Source: Dysidea avara
Lineage: Eukaryota; Porifera; Demospongiae; Dictyoceratida; Dysideidae
DNA length: 64,000 nucleotides
NCBI RefSeq assembly: GCF_963678975.1
Contig: NC_089275.1
Coordinates: forward strand, 18,736,220-18,800,219
Reading direction: 5' to 3'
In this document: positions 33,501 through 44,341 of the stretch, in pieces
Numbering within the stretch: position 1 is the first letter of the stretch
How the letters are laid out: each line of letters opens with the position of its first letter
Notes under the pieces: generated by a model
Told to the model about the DNA's origin: nothing
Seen by the model: the letters and a program-made list of their open reading frames with translations, nothing else
The model's database searches: none
Made by a program: the position numbers and the translations under genes

Positions 33501-36500
33501 AGTGTGGAGGTCCCTGGTTCGAATGCTGGTCAGTAATTTTTTTGACATTTCCCCCCAACATTTTTTATGCAACTTTTTACCTCGCAGTGACTGTTCTATT
33601 ATAGTATTTCGACCCTGTGATTTACAGCTGTTTGGTTTTTGCCTTGTACCTCTGTAGCAGTCAATGCGATTTCACAAAAGGTTTGAGCTATGATGGTTAA
33701 CCTATAATTATGCATACCAATTTTTAAGTTACTCCCATAAATGGTTTACCCTGTAAGCGTGACAACAAGTTGGCCTTTTTTAACGTCCATAGCTCTATGA
33801 ATATTAATTTATACAAAAACAGCCAAGCTGTGAAAAAAGGGTGCAGCCTCCAAAAAATCCCAGGGTGAAAAATCAAAGATGGTGGCCAAGGAATGGCTGT
33901 GATGGTAGGTTAATGGCAAAAAATTTAATAACAACAATTCTTGTGTTGGGATTCGGCAACAAATTCATCTGAATTGTCGTTATTAAAATTTTTGCCATTA
34001 ACCTACCATCACAGCCATTTCTTGGCCACCACCGTTGATTTCACATCCTTTTTCACCCTGGCTTTTTTGGAGGCCGTACCCTTTTTCACAGCTTGGCTGT
34101 TTTTGTATAGATATCACTTCTTTTTGTATTTGTCTACTCCAAAGCCAGCCTGTGGCCAGTGTTGTAGTTCTTTTATTTGTCTTTTTCTGCAGAAATGAGA
34201 AGACATCAAGATCTGAGTTCTATGGATACTTTTTTATGATGCATTTTTTACAAAAATTAATACTGTATGAAAATTATCACATGTCCTCTCTCCTACAGGT
34301 AGACAACTTTGTAGCAGAAATCTCCACAAGGTAACTTGTTTGTTGCTGAATTCTACAGGGTGACTTGTTTGTTGCTGAACTCGCTACAGGGCGATTTGTT
34401 TGTAGCTGAACTCTCTACAGGGTGATTTGTTTGTAACTGAACTCTCTACAGGGTGATTTGTTTGTAGCTGAACTCTCTACAGGGTGATTTGTTTGTAGCT
34501 GAACTCTCTATAGGGTGACTTATTTGTAACTGAACTCTCTACAGGGTGATTTGTTTGTAGCCCCCTCAGAATGATATCCTCAGAATGATATCTTGCTGAA
34601 ATTATCCTTCTTGGGGTACTGTGAAAAAGATCGATATATCCTAATATAATGCTCAAATACCCTAATAGAGCAGTCAAAGTGTTTCATAAAAGTGCTCCTA
34701 AAACTAAAAGATGAAGAAAACAAATTCCTACAGTGAGAATCAAACCACTGACCTCTTACTTTGAAAGCAGGTATCTTTCCACTGTGCTAACTATTTCCAG
34801 GCTATTTTTACTGCTTATACAGTAAATACTGTATATATGTTCATCAACTCTGTAGTTGACAGCTAAAAACTTTGTCAAAAGATGTTTTTATTAACTGCAA
34901 ATAGCCTGTTTTAAGCACTTTTGACTAAAAAAACTTAGCATTTTAGTTGAAATGCTTCAAATTGCACCTATAAATTAATTCTGGTGAATAGACCTGCGCC
35001 TAATATGCCTGCATATAATAGGTCACCAATTTTGTATCAGTAGTAAGGGGCGTACCTATTCTTGATTAGCTAGAAGAAAGCACTAAACTACTAAGAATGA
35101 CAGGTAGTTGGCATTATTATACGAGTGCTGGCTGAATGGAGCTCAAAACTGAACCTCTGAAAGATCGATAGAACGCTCAAATACTCTAATAGAGCAGTCA
35201 GATTGTTTCATGTTAACAATCTGCAGACAGCATCAGGGATTTAACAGCATGATTATCTGCAATTCTGAAACTTATACATCTTATACCAGTGTATCTTCTT
35301 TAAGTCTTTCAACAAACATATTGATATCATTATCCACTAAACTTAGCATGTAGTTATAGCTACAGCTTTAATACACTGATAATTGAAAACTCTTTTGTTA
35401 TACTCCTGATACCTATTTTATGTCTGTTGTAATGGCTATAACCATTATGTGTAAGGTTGAATGCTTCATTTATGGCTAGCTATTGATTAATTAATACTGA
35501 CAAAACTAGCATCTTGAGAATTAAGTGACTATAGCTACAGAAACTAAGTGAGCATTATTATGGAATAATAGGTTAGATAAAAGAATAATAAAAGAATAAT
35601 AGGAGAAAATTTTGGGAATTTCTGGAAAGAATAATAGGTAAAAGTTTGAGCATATTAGGCTCAGGCCTACTGGTGAACTTTTGAGACATTGTGAAAGCTT
35701 AAATGGCTACAGCTTTGGGAGGGCTTTGCCCCCAGACCCCAACTGCATACTCCGGTCAGCCCCCCCCTCACATCAACTACTTCCTCCACCACTGCTGTAA
35801 CACTCTTCACAAAGAAAACTATCCATGCACAACCAGTCTATGGGTAGCTATTCTTGCTTGTGTTTAACATGAGCAGTCATTATTGAGTGTGAGGATTTTC
35901 TCGTGCCATAGACGTAGGCACCCAGTCTCCTAGTGATCTTAATTTGTAACTGTTGTTTATGATTGCAATTAAAAATTATTAATTTACAAAATATATGAAT
36001 GATTACAACATAGCTATGTAGTGGCCATAGGCATAGCAAGATATTTTTAGATAGGGAGGCTCTGCTCCAAGATAAAGCTAATAAATACAGTAGTATTCAA
36101 GACACATGAGCTCAATCCCTCTGGTGGACTGGGGGCATGCCCCACAGGAATTTTAGCCTTCCAAAGTCAATTGAGGGCAATTATTTTCATTGACTGCTGT
36201 AGAACAACTGACTGTTATATTACAGTATTTCAATCTTAAAATCAATAGGCCTTTCGTTTAAGGTAGTGGAATGTTGTGGTTAGACTGTGACGACATAATT
36301 GGTCTATATATGACGTGGCTTCTGGAGTGCAATGTTGCCTTCAATGACTAATACATTACCATTGATATTGGTAGTGTTTGTAGCAGTGCAGCTGCCATAT
36401 AATATTATATTGCTAACAAATTCGTATGAACTGGTAAGCATTTGCAAGTGGTGGATTATTCCTTTCAGTGCTAATTCGAGAGTAATAAGTGAGATTATCT

Positions 36501-39500
36501 TAGCTTTGTTGCCATGTTAGGTAAACGCTAGTCCTGTATTGTTCACTGAAACAGCATGAAAGGAGAGTACTGTATACAGGTAGCCCAGCAATGTAGCCTA
36601 GATACACCTAGATCAACAGCATGGCACTCACAAGCATCAGATAAATTCCCAGCTGTGCATAGATTTTTAGTGTCACTGCCAGCTATTTTAAATTTCTTTA
36701 GCTTCTCTAGTATGCTGGTTTCTCTATACAATAACTACCATCAAAGTTTGGAAACAGTACACTGGTCAACTGTCGCCTTCACCATTGCTCCAGGTATGTC
36801 ATTCACTCTAAGATCACTATTTTCTGTTGTTGCAATCCTTAGCTGGGCTTGAATGGCTGCTAGTGGTGAGAATGGTGGTGAACTATCATTAGCACTAGAA
36901 TTATCACCAGTGGCTTCGTTAACTACAGCGCTAAGCAAAGCGATTAAGTACATGACCAGACGTTTATACAACTTCTGTAACTCCAGACAAGTTGTTGTAA
37001 TGCAATGAGACAAAGTGTTCATGAGAGAGGAAGACCACATCTAACATCTACAGAAACTTGAGATGCATATACGGTGGTAGTATGAAAAAGTCTCAGCTTA
37101 AGGTTACGGGATACTGTAAACCCCACATGTACACTATCGATCATTTTTCATGATTAGGGGTTTGATTTTTCTTAATGTATTGTTATCAAATATTTATGCA
37201 TTCTTAACTTCTCATAAATCGACATGGAATTCAAATGTTGTTATGGAAACATGAGTTGTCCCCATGCCAAACAGTGAAAACTGTGAACCAAAAATCAGAC
37301 CAATGAAGAACCATGAGAACTTATGAACAATTCTAAAGTTTGAAGAACATCACTTGTGAGGGACTGACAAGAGGATTTGTGAATAATGTGTATAGTTGCT
37401 GAAATATGACTACAATATGGCCTAAAGCAAGACACTAGTCACAAAATTAATTTTTAAATTGATATCACAAGCACTAGAAACATTATTTCTAACAAATGGC
37501 TCCGTCAGGACCTAGACAAGAAGCCAGACTAGTAGTCTGTTTATACAAAATGTTAACAACTAGTTTGACAGTCCTGATTTTTGGTTCAGGAAAATATCGC
37601 CATTAGTCAGCAAAACTACGCATGCGCTTACAGGTGCGCCAGTTGCTAAGTGTGTTGTATCTATGTTATCTTGTACTGTTACGTGTGTTTTCTTGTACCT
37701 TGTAACTGTCCAGTCAGCACGCTATTATTCTCCCAACAATTTAAGCCTGTTACCAGCTGATACAAAACACAACAACACCAAGCCCGCCTTAATTACGTAA
37801 TAAAGTTTTTGTTTGACAGTCGCTCACTATCCCGTAACCTTAAAAAAGTATTTTTGCACAGGGAACTGCAAGTTGTGGATAGCAATATCGTACTCCAGAA
37901 AAGTGAAGGAAGTAATTAATACTAATGAAATATCTTGGTTAGTTAAACAAAAAGGCCTTAGGGCTCCAGCTACTTCAATTTAAGCAATTGTTTAATTGCA
38001 CTAGTTTAGGTCATTATGCAGTGATTTTTTTGTTTTTCATCAGAAAATTACAAAATAATGTAAAGTGTGGGTAGGTGTGTCACTACCATTAACCCTAGTG
38101 CTGGCACGATATAGCTAGCTAGTAGGCTTATTTTCATACTTCTATTCTCTGCATAACTGGAAGTTAGATGGCTCTACATACGTACAACTTGGTATACCTA
38201 CTGAACTGATACTGATACCTAGCAGTAAATTTTCACTGATACAGATACCGATAATTGCCATACAATTTACACACCTCTCAAGTTAGCTATGTGTGACTGC
38301 TCTATTAGAATATTTATTGTGCAGTGACTGTTCTATTAGAGTATTTCAATCTTTAAAAAAAAAATCAGAAAATCATTAAGGAGCTCTAGTTACTTCAATT
38401 TTAAATGCACTAGGTTAGGCCATTATTCAGTGATTTTCTGTAAAATTCCAAATGTAAAGTGTGGGAGGGTGGGTCATTACCATTATCCATATAGTGCTGG
38501 TGCAATATAGCTAGCTAGTAGGCTTATTTTCGTACTTCTATTCTCTGCACAACTGGAAGTTAGCTAAATACATACATATAACTTGTTATATCCTCTAAAG
38601 TAACAACCACACTTGCAACCACAAGAATCCGGTCCACTTCAGATGTAGCTACAGTACATATACTAGTCATCGTTCCACTTGTGATTCAACCTCTTTTAAA
38701 ATTTTGCAAATGCTAATTTTCATAGAGTTTACTGGCTACAAAGCACAAGGTACAGTAGCTACTGTATGGCTATCTTGAAAAACTGAAGTGTACATGCTCA
38801 GTATTTCATTAATAATGGTTAAATCTCTAGTAATGGGAAATACGTGCGGAAGTAAAAATACATTTGGTATGTATAGTGAAAAACAGAAAATCATTAAAAT
38901 TTAATAGTGTAACCCACTCACTAGCAAATTTGTAGAAGCTCTAACCGACTGCTTCTAAACTGCTATAACTTATAAAGCATACAATATAAGCCCATAAAAG
39001 TATGTACAGGTTATTGCACAAATCCAGGTTTCTTCGCTATTTTAGAGNNNNNNNNNNNNNNNNNNNNNNNNNNNNNNNNNNNNNNNNNNNNNNNNNNNNN
39101 NNNNNNNNNNNNNNNNNNNNNNNNNNNNNNNNNNNNNNNNNNNNNNNNNNNNNNNNNNNNNNNNNNNNNNNNNNNNNNNNNNNNNNNNNNNNNNNNNNNN
39201 NNNNNNNNNNNNNNNNNNNNNNNNNNNNNNNNNNNNNNNNNNNNNNNTAGTACTTTAAACAAATACTGCTTTTACGGGAGTATGGAAAACTCGGAACGCC
39301 GGAACCCGGATCAGCATTATTTTTGCGATTGGAGTCACGTGCAAGCACTAGCATGCAAGATTATTAATATTAAAAGAAGAATTTGTCTGTTAATATGTTC
39401 TATAGCATTTATATAATCCTTACTTGAAACAAATCTGCAGGATCTAAGATAAATCAACAGAAAAGCGAGCGTTAATTAGGATCAGTGCACGTAACCGTGC

Positions 39501-42500
39501 ATCCTAAACCAATCCAGCTATCTCAACTACACTCCATACTCTTAACTAATAACCAAATGATTTCAAAGATAATGCAACTTCTAGCTAGTACTGTGCTAAG
39601 TCGCTACAATCCATTTTTGTACTGAAGAATGCCTCTAATAAATTAGGTCACTGACCACCAGTAGGCTAGCTGGCTTGTGTTAAGTGTAGCAAATTATTTC
39701 TTGGGATTGTAGCGATTGTGTAGTTAGGAATGCTTAGATGAAATTTTGGCTGAGAAGGATGGTTTTCAGATAAAAGATTTAATGCGTATTCCAATTAACG
39801 ATCACTCTCATGTTAATTTATGTTGTACCCTACAGATTTGTTACAAGTAAGAATAATAGCAATGTTGTAGAACATATTAGCAAACAAATTTCGTTCATTC
39901 CACTGTGGAGTCTTTATAATCTGGCATGCTAGTGCTTACACGTGATTCCAATCGCAAAAATAACACTGTTCCGGCTGATCCGGGTTGTTCCAGCGTTCTG
40001 GGTTTTCCATACTACCCTGCTTTTACCATTCTTACATAACCTTTTTAGGTAATGAGATAGACAAACATGGAATTTCACCTGACTCAAAGAAAACCACCAT
40101 GGTCACCAGAGTATCCAACACTGTAGGATGCATGTCTCACCTTCTTAGGGAAATTGAGAATTTGTGCAATCATGTCTTGTCTGTTAGAAAACAACAACTA
40201 TAACAGAGAGCCTCTGATTGATGTACCATTGCCCAGTCATCGTTGGGAAAATATTGTTGTAAAACTCTTTGAGCTTAGGAATTCTACCTATCTAATAACA
40301 GTTGATTATCACTCCAGAAGTATAAAGATGAATTCAACAGTTTCGTGATACATTTAAAGTCTATTTTTGCAAGGGTTGAGATCATAGGCATAGCAAGATA
40401 TTTTTTAGATAGGGGGGCTCTAGTTTGGTGTTGAAGAGAAAAAAAAAAAAAAAGGTTGACACCTGCTAAGAATGGCTGCCCTCCACTAAATAATATCAAT
40501 TGTATCACTGATAAAGCACATAAAATCCTTATTCACAAGTGAATTGTAACTTCACAGTTTGCTACATTGTTTTTCTGAACATTGTGACTGCTTTATTAGA
40601 GTAACTGACTGCTCTATTAGAGTACCTCGATCTTTTTTGAGTTTACAATCAACAAATCGTAAGGGGGCTCCAGCCCCCCTACCCCTCTGGGTTGCTACAC
40701 CTATGGAGATGGTATCAAAAATGGATATCTACACTATTTCTGAAGCCCTAAGAGGCAATTAAGCACTTGTCAAGCACAATAAGAAGGTTATTGACAAAGA
40801 CTGTGTAGAGTTGCTGTACCCAAATTTCACACCAGCAGAAAGAAACCACCTCAGAGCAAAGCATACTGTACCTATGTGGAGGCTAAAGCAGGCTTCATTA
40901 GCCTATCACCACGTAATGGTTTGCTCAAGTCTGTGTATACGGACAAACATGGGTACATGCACAGATATGCATAGATAAGTACACACACACACACACTTTA
41001 TTAGGAAAGTAGGAACACTCATAGCTTGCCTGCGACTGGCTGTAGGCAAGCACCTGGTTAAAAGTATTAAAAATGTGCCAATACGTGAGGTCACAGATTT
41101 GTACATTAACTTACTTAAATGGACTTCCTGGGATTGGTTTTCCTGCCACTAGTACAGACAAGGTGTGGACACCACCAACCCTGGGGGTATACGAGACTTC
41201 ATAGTGACCACGTCCAGTATCTTTGATTGTAGCTAGTTCAGTAAGGTGAGGTTTACCACAGTAGTGAACTTCAACCTCCATACAATTTGCAACATTTGGT
41301 ACCCCTTGACCATGTGAGTCATTAACTTTAGCAGAAAAGGTGGTCATACAATTCTTCTTAAAAGGAAACAAGCATTTCATGTCACTTACGGTGCACTTTT
41401 GTATATCAATAGGTGTAAACATTCCTAAACAAGATAACCTTTTCTTCACTTGATGACTGCCATAAAATTGTATCTTCTCTTGCTCACAAACTGTTGGATT
41501 TAGATTTGTGTTGCTCTTCATTTCTTTCAGTTTATCTCTTCGCTCCAACATTGATTTCTTCATGGCCAACACATCTTTGCTAATACCTCGTTGTAGTTTG
41601 TCATCAATGAAACTCCAACAGCTCTTCAACTGGCTTAACAAGAAACACAGTTCATCTTCCTGTACTGTTAAGCTTTTATCCTTTCCCTCTGTATCCTGTG
41701 TGATCTGTTGTTGTAACTGTCTCTTTCGTTCATCTAGGACAGCATGCAGGGTATGAAAGGTATCATCCAACCTGTGAAAATTTTCTTCTTTCCTGTTCTT
41801 CACATCTTGTCTTTTACTCTTTACTCCATTGATGGCTCCTTCTACTTCATCTATTAGTTGCTGGATACCAGGAAGAGCTTCCTTTAGTATCTTCTTCTCA
41901 CCATCAACAACATCAGAGATCACATCATAGTCATGGTCCTTGTGTTTCTTTATGATGCAGTCTCGACAGATCAACACATCTTCACACCTGCAGTACAACT
42001 CTAGTGGTTTGGTAGGGTGGATGGGACACATCTCAACCTTCTCTGGTAAGATGGATGGAATATCAGTAGCACTGCCTTTTTTCAGCTCATCCAGTGAGCG
42101 GATTTTGTGTCCGCTAAAGGTTTTCATTTTTCGATGTGCCTTTTCACAAAAATCACACAAGAATATAGCACACTCGCTGCACGACGACGTTGCCACTTCT
42201 CCATCTTCACAACTCTGACAGATGGGCGTGACCTTCTTACTCTTTGCTTGTTCTTGTAGACGCACGATCTCCACCAGACGAACAACTGAAAAATGCGATG
42301 GTAACTCTTCTACAGCACGTGGAGTAGATAGCGGAACCTTTCCTCTGCATAGTGGACACTCAAGCTCACGTTTCGAAGCCTCCAAGTAGGGCAATCGTCC
42401 CAACCATTCTTTAAGGCAGCCAGTACAAAACGAATGAAGACAAGGGAGTATCTTGGGGTCATTCAGGAGATCTTGACAAATTGCACAAGTCAGCTCTTCT

Positions 42501-42526
42501 TTAACCTTTTCCCAGTTAGTCGCCAT
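29773..42526 (-). CDS. TRIM-NHL protein with filamin repeat, three exons
   Basis: Exons on the minus strand: 42526-41115, 30944-30853 and 30521-29773, giving 750 codons plus stop. Domain order: RING (residues 14-61), two B-boxes, a coiled coil, an Ig/filamin repeat, then NHL beta-propeller repeats. This is the TRIM2/3/71 architecture. These proteins act in the cytoplasm as E3 ligases and, through NHL, as RNA or partner binders; which applies here cannot be told. The exon 1/2 join is AA/A in phase 2 and gives SPFKVTTTLRDYTKIE. Intron 1 is about 10.2 kb and holds the gap; intron 2 is a palindromic transposon. Confidence 0.88.
30520..30856. mobile_element. CACTA-like palindromic MITE forming an intron
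   Basis: Ends CACTGTGAAAAAGGTGGG and the inverted TTTTTCACAGTG. Arms of about 60 bp are nearly identical, with AGATGGTATTTCCAGTGGC in both. ACA flanks both sides (30517-30519 and 30857-30859), a 3-bp target duplication. CACTG ends with a 3-bp duplication fit the CACTA/EnSpm superfamily. On the minus strand GTGAAA at one end and TTCACAG at the other are used as splice donor and acceptor of the TRIM-NHL gene. Without the element the exon would read KKFQCPGD in frame. Confidence 0.85.
30853..30944 (-). CDS. TRIM-NHL exon 2
   Basis: Acceptor GTTTTAG. Reads VTTTLRDYTKIEVQNCQLIT then QYGGKKFQCH and ends in phase 1 before GTGAAA. RDY plus YGGKKF is the link between filamin and NHL seen in TRIM-NHL proteins. 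It joins exon 1 without a frame change. Confidence 0.82.
31451..32239 (-). mobile_element. tRNA-headed retroposon with conserved 3' body
   Basis: Minus strand, 5' to 3': a tRNA-like head with A-box (GGTTCAGTGGTTAAGGATGC) and B-box (GGTTCGAACTC) at about 32239-32165; the module (GACTGCTCTATTAGAG) at 32110-32086; a body of about 600 bp including GGTTTACCCTGTAGCCGTGA; and a terminal hairpin GACAC-ACAC-GTGTC followed by TTGAT at about 31474-31455. The same body, module and hairpin recur at 62276-63088 behind a different head. Confidence 0.75.
32303..32570. repeat. Palindromic head element, copy 1
   Basis: Arms run CCACACAAAAGCAGCCAAGC to GCAGCCAATAAATGGCTGC and back in reverse, with a loop of about 35 bp. 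Related to 33812-34117 and 60501-60831. The arms carry CTGTGAAAAA and TTTTTCACAG near their outer ends. Confidence 0.85.
32571..33440. other. TRIM-NHL intron 1, repeat tails
   Basis: 32571-32690 is the tail that follows the palindromic head in other copies, with CCCTTTACTACAG. About 33180-33330 resembles, in reverse, a decayed retroposon body (GGCCGCACGACACAG). I see no gene. Confidence 0.4.
33447..33810 (+). mobile_element. tRNA-headed retroposon, truncated body
   Basis: tRNA-like head with GGCTCAGTGGTTAAGGAT and B-box GGTTCGAATGC (33516-33526), then a module variant GACTGTTCTATTATAG at 33591-33606, then body sequence to GGTTTACCCTGTAAGCGTGA. The 3' part ends where a palindromic head begins. 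The head lacks a full acceptor stem, so it is not a tRNA gene. Confidence 0.7.
33812..34117. repeat. Palindromic head element, copy 2
   Basis: Inverted arms of about 135 bp, from ACAAAAACAGCCAAGCTGTG to the reverse ending GGCTGTTTTTGTATAG. Followed by a pyrimidine-rich tail ending TTTTTCTGCAG and then a 31-bp minisatellite. Confidence 0.85.
34310..34570. repeat. 31-bp minisatellite, short array
   Basis: About eight units of GTAGCTGAACTCTCTACAGG plus GTGATTTGTTT. The same unit forms the long array at 61000-62275, also just downstream of a palindromic head. Confidence 0.9.
34620..34812 (-). mobile_element. tRNA-headed retroposon, short copy
   Basis: The minus strand has a tRNA-like head (TAGCACAGTGGAAAGATACC, B-box GGTTTGATTCTC), a linker, then the module near 34675-34620, where it ends. 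The head differs from those at 32165 and 33470, so a second tRNA ancestry is possible. Confidence 0.6.
34813..37950. other. TRIM-NHL intron 1, no exon recognised
   Basis: Contains a module copy at 35163-35200 and fragments of high-copy repeats near 36010-36230 (ATAGGCATAGCAAGATAT). Overlapping open frames on both strands at 36330-37040 reach about 98 codons; none has a recognisable domain. One may be a gene remnant, but I cannot support it. Confidence 0.35.
37955..38570. repeat. Tandem duplication, about 420-bp step
   Basis: About 37955-38175 and 38378-38570 match (CTACTTCAATT, GTAAAGTGTGGG, GCTAGCTAGTAGGC). The second copy is preceded by two module copies at 38293-38352. Confidence 0.75.
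39048..39247. other. Assembly gap of 200 N
   Basis: Exactly 200 N, a conventional gap length, so the true distance is unknown. Frames that cross it are artefacts. Confidence 1.
39276..40019. mobile_element. DNA transposon fragment with long inverted ends
   Basis: Ends of about 85 bp are inverted: GAGTATGGAAAACTCGG at the left, the reverse near 40000 at the right. Both contain GCGATTGGA(G/A)TCACGTG. CTTTTAC flanks both sides (39269-39275 and 40020-40026). The first two bases at the left may be lost. No transposase frame. Confidence 0.7.
40045..40382 (+). pseudogene. Ty3/Gypsy pol remnant
   Basis: Reads FLGNEIDKHGISPDSKKT, the RT thumb (family FLGHVIDxxGISPDPxK), and shortly after PLIDVPLPSHRWENIVVKLF then YLITVDYHSR, the integrase core start around its first catalytic aspartate. 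The two pieces are too close together, so RNase H and the zinc finger are deleted. Frame-broken and non-functional. Confidence 0.7.
40383..40705. mobile_element. MITE inserted in the Gypsy remnant
   Basis: Inverted ends CATAGGCATAGCAA and TTGCTACACCTATG, flanked by GAGAT at 40378-40382 and 40706-40710, a 5-bp duplication. Carries two module copies (GACTGCTTTATTAGAG and GACTGCTCTATTAGAG) at 40585-40632. The superfamily is unclear. Confidence 0.7.
41115..42526 (-). CDS. TRIM-NHL exon 1: RING, B-boxes, coiled coil, filamin
   Basis: Starts MATNWEKVKEELTCAICQDL. An in-frame extension upstream exists, but this is the first ATG. The RING has CAIC, CLHSFCTGC and CPLC. B-box 1 runs CQSCEDGE to HRKMKTFSGH, B-box 2 runs CPIHPTKPLELYC to KKHKDH. 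A Lys/Glu/Gln-rich coiled coil covers about residues 210-350. The filamin repeat ends VAGKPIPGSPFK. The exon ends in AA at 41115, followed by the donor GTAAGT. A TAA two bases later would end the protein without splicing, leaving no NHL domain. Confidence 0.92.
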
Positions 42527-42577
42527 GTTTCTATTGTTAAGTTGCTTGCATGCAGCTGCAGCAATAACTGTAACTAA

Positions 42578-43696
42578 GGCCACACCAAGTCAAACCTTAG
42601 TTTCTGGTCACCCGCCCGCATGGTAAACCTGAAACCCTAGTTTATGAGGACTATTATTAATATTACAGGTGCTTAAGTGCACGTGACCCAGCAAGACACT
42701 TATTTTTTACTGCAAAAGATCGATATACTCTAATAGAGCATTCAGGGATTCCAATAGAGCAGTCACACTACTCTTAACTCTAATATTAGGTATATATTAG
42801 GTATATATGCCACACTAATAAAATGTTTCTAACTATAGCTAGTTTTGTCCTTGATTATATAGCTGTTCAGATTATAACTGTTACTAAAGCTTCTGTAACC
42901 AAAGTAATTTCAGTAGCATTAACTACTAGTCCATGCAGATGGGCCATAGCTTTAACTTTATAATTCAAATGTAGTCCTCTAATGATTAGTCTAATTCCTT
43001 ATCACTGAACACTACAGGGGTATGGAAAGCCGGCAACATTCGGTGAGCTTAAACTTAAACTTTTCCATAACTAAAATTAGATTGGCAAGTAGAAACCCTT
43101 ATAGTTTAAACATTCCCAGATGATCACTAAAAAACAGTAGTCTGGAGCACTCAATGACTCAAAACTTTGACAGTTACTTTTCTCAAGGTTACTGAATAGA
43201 AGGCTGGAAACACATAGCTAGTGGGCTAAGACTTTACATTTGAATGAAGAATTTCTGATGTGAAAATAGAAGTTAAATTTCATTGTGTATCATGATCATT
43301 TGAACAACTTAGCTATAAGTCATAGTAATACTTTCCTGACATAGCTAATGAGACATTTATTTCACTTGGAAAGCATAAGTAGCTACATGAGCAAAACATT
43401 TCCTATAGTATATTCTAAATAAATAAATAAATATATACTTAAATGCTATACATCAGTGTATAGCTAGCCATGATCCATCAACAACTTTCCTAGTGCATTT
43501 TTTGCCGAAGCACAACTACTTATGTTGTTGGTTAAGTATAAAATCAACATGAATTTGCTAAATTGAGCAAATGATAATACCATACAGTATATTGTCACAG
43601 TAGAGTCTATAGTCCTGAAGTCCTGATCATCCGCCCGCCCGCATCTATTTGTAGGCTTGGGAGTGACCAGAAACTAAGGTATGACTTGGAGTGGCC
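42578..43696. mobile_element. Harbinger-like element at the TRIM-NHL 5' end
   Basis: Ends GGCCACACCAAGTCAAACC and the inverted GGTATGACTTGGAGTGGCC, continuing in CCTTAGTTTCTGGTCAC, flanked by TAA at 42575-42577 and 43697-43699. TAA with such ends fits PIF/Harbinger. The left end is 52 bp upstream of the TRIM-NHL start codon, so the gene's leader and proximal promoter must lie in or beside it. Two module copies at 42719-42766. Confidence 0.75.
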
Positions 43697-43829
43697 TAAA
43701 TATAGAAATGTTCGGGCATGTTGCTTAGCTACAAGCGCTAGTATAAGCATATATTGCGCCTGTGCGTAAAACTGAGTTCATGCTTGGGCTCGTGCTTGGA
43801 ACCTTGGTTGGGACCCATTCTCTCTGCAG

Positions 43830-43886
43830 CCGTATGCAATCGAAGAAGGAACAATCACTGGCGAGATCACCGGGAATCATCTATCT
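43830..43886 (+). CDS. Exon-like block before copy B
   Basis: Bounded by a good acceptor (CTCTCTGCAG) and donor (GTAAGT). One frame reads PYAIEEGTITGEITGNHLS; another starts at ATG and reads MQSKKEQSLARSPGIIY. The duplication begins right after its donor, so copy A lacks it. It could be a CNOT4 5' exon or part of another gene. Not recognised. Confidence 0.3.
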
Positions 43887-43941
43887 GTAAGTGTTATATA
43901 GTTTCCAAGAGATAGTTTCCTCCTATATGGAAGAACGGTTA

Positions 43942-44338
43942 TGCACCTATCAATTTTAGGCCCCTACCCCCCAGTACGGGCCATGTGGGGATTTGGCACC
44001 CTGCAAGAGCAATAACCCCACTACTGGGGCCTAAGTGTTTGTCTAATCATAGATAGTATATACTACGTACCGTAGTATATAATATCTATGGTCTAATCCC
44101 CTACGTAGCTACCCCCTTTATTCCCCGAGGTATTCCCCCACTCCATGATCAACCTCGCTTCGCTGGCTAAGGAGCAACGTCACGTGATTTAACTAAATAT
44201 AGCTACACAATTCGATTGTTATAAAAAATGCTTATGTCAAAAGCCCCACTACTGGGGGTAGCTTTGTAGGTGAACCCCCGTTTAATCCCCCTATGGATCC
44301 CGTACTGGGGGTACTGGCGGTTACAATTGATAGGCGCA
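43942..44338. mobile_element. Harbinger-like MITE, copy B
   Basis: Orthologue of 6680-7036 with TTA flanks at 43939-43941 and 44339-44341. It has itself received a 43-bp palindrome at 44048-44090. Confidence 0.65.
44048..44090. mobile_element. 43-bp palindromic insertion
   Basis: Near-perfect palindrome, CATAGATAGTATATACTACG to its reverse, flanked by GTCTAAT at 44041-44047 and 44091-44097. Copy A has a single GTCTAAT. A very small element with a 7-bp (possibly 8-bp) duplication. Confidence 0.85.
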
Positions 44339-44341
44339 TTA

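Noticed and set aside
36332..37040. Possible small genes on either strand
   Set aside because: Overlapping frames of up to 98 codons, no recognisable domain, no consistent splice borders.
39002..39354. Frames crossing the N block
   Set aside because: Unknown bases cannot be coding evidence.
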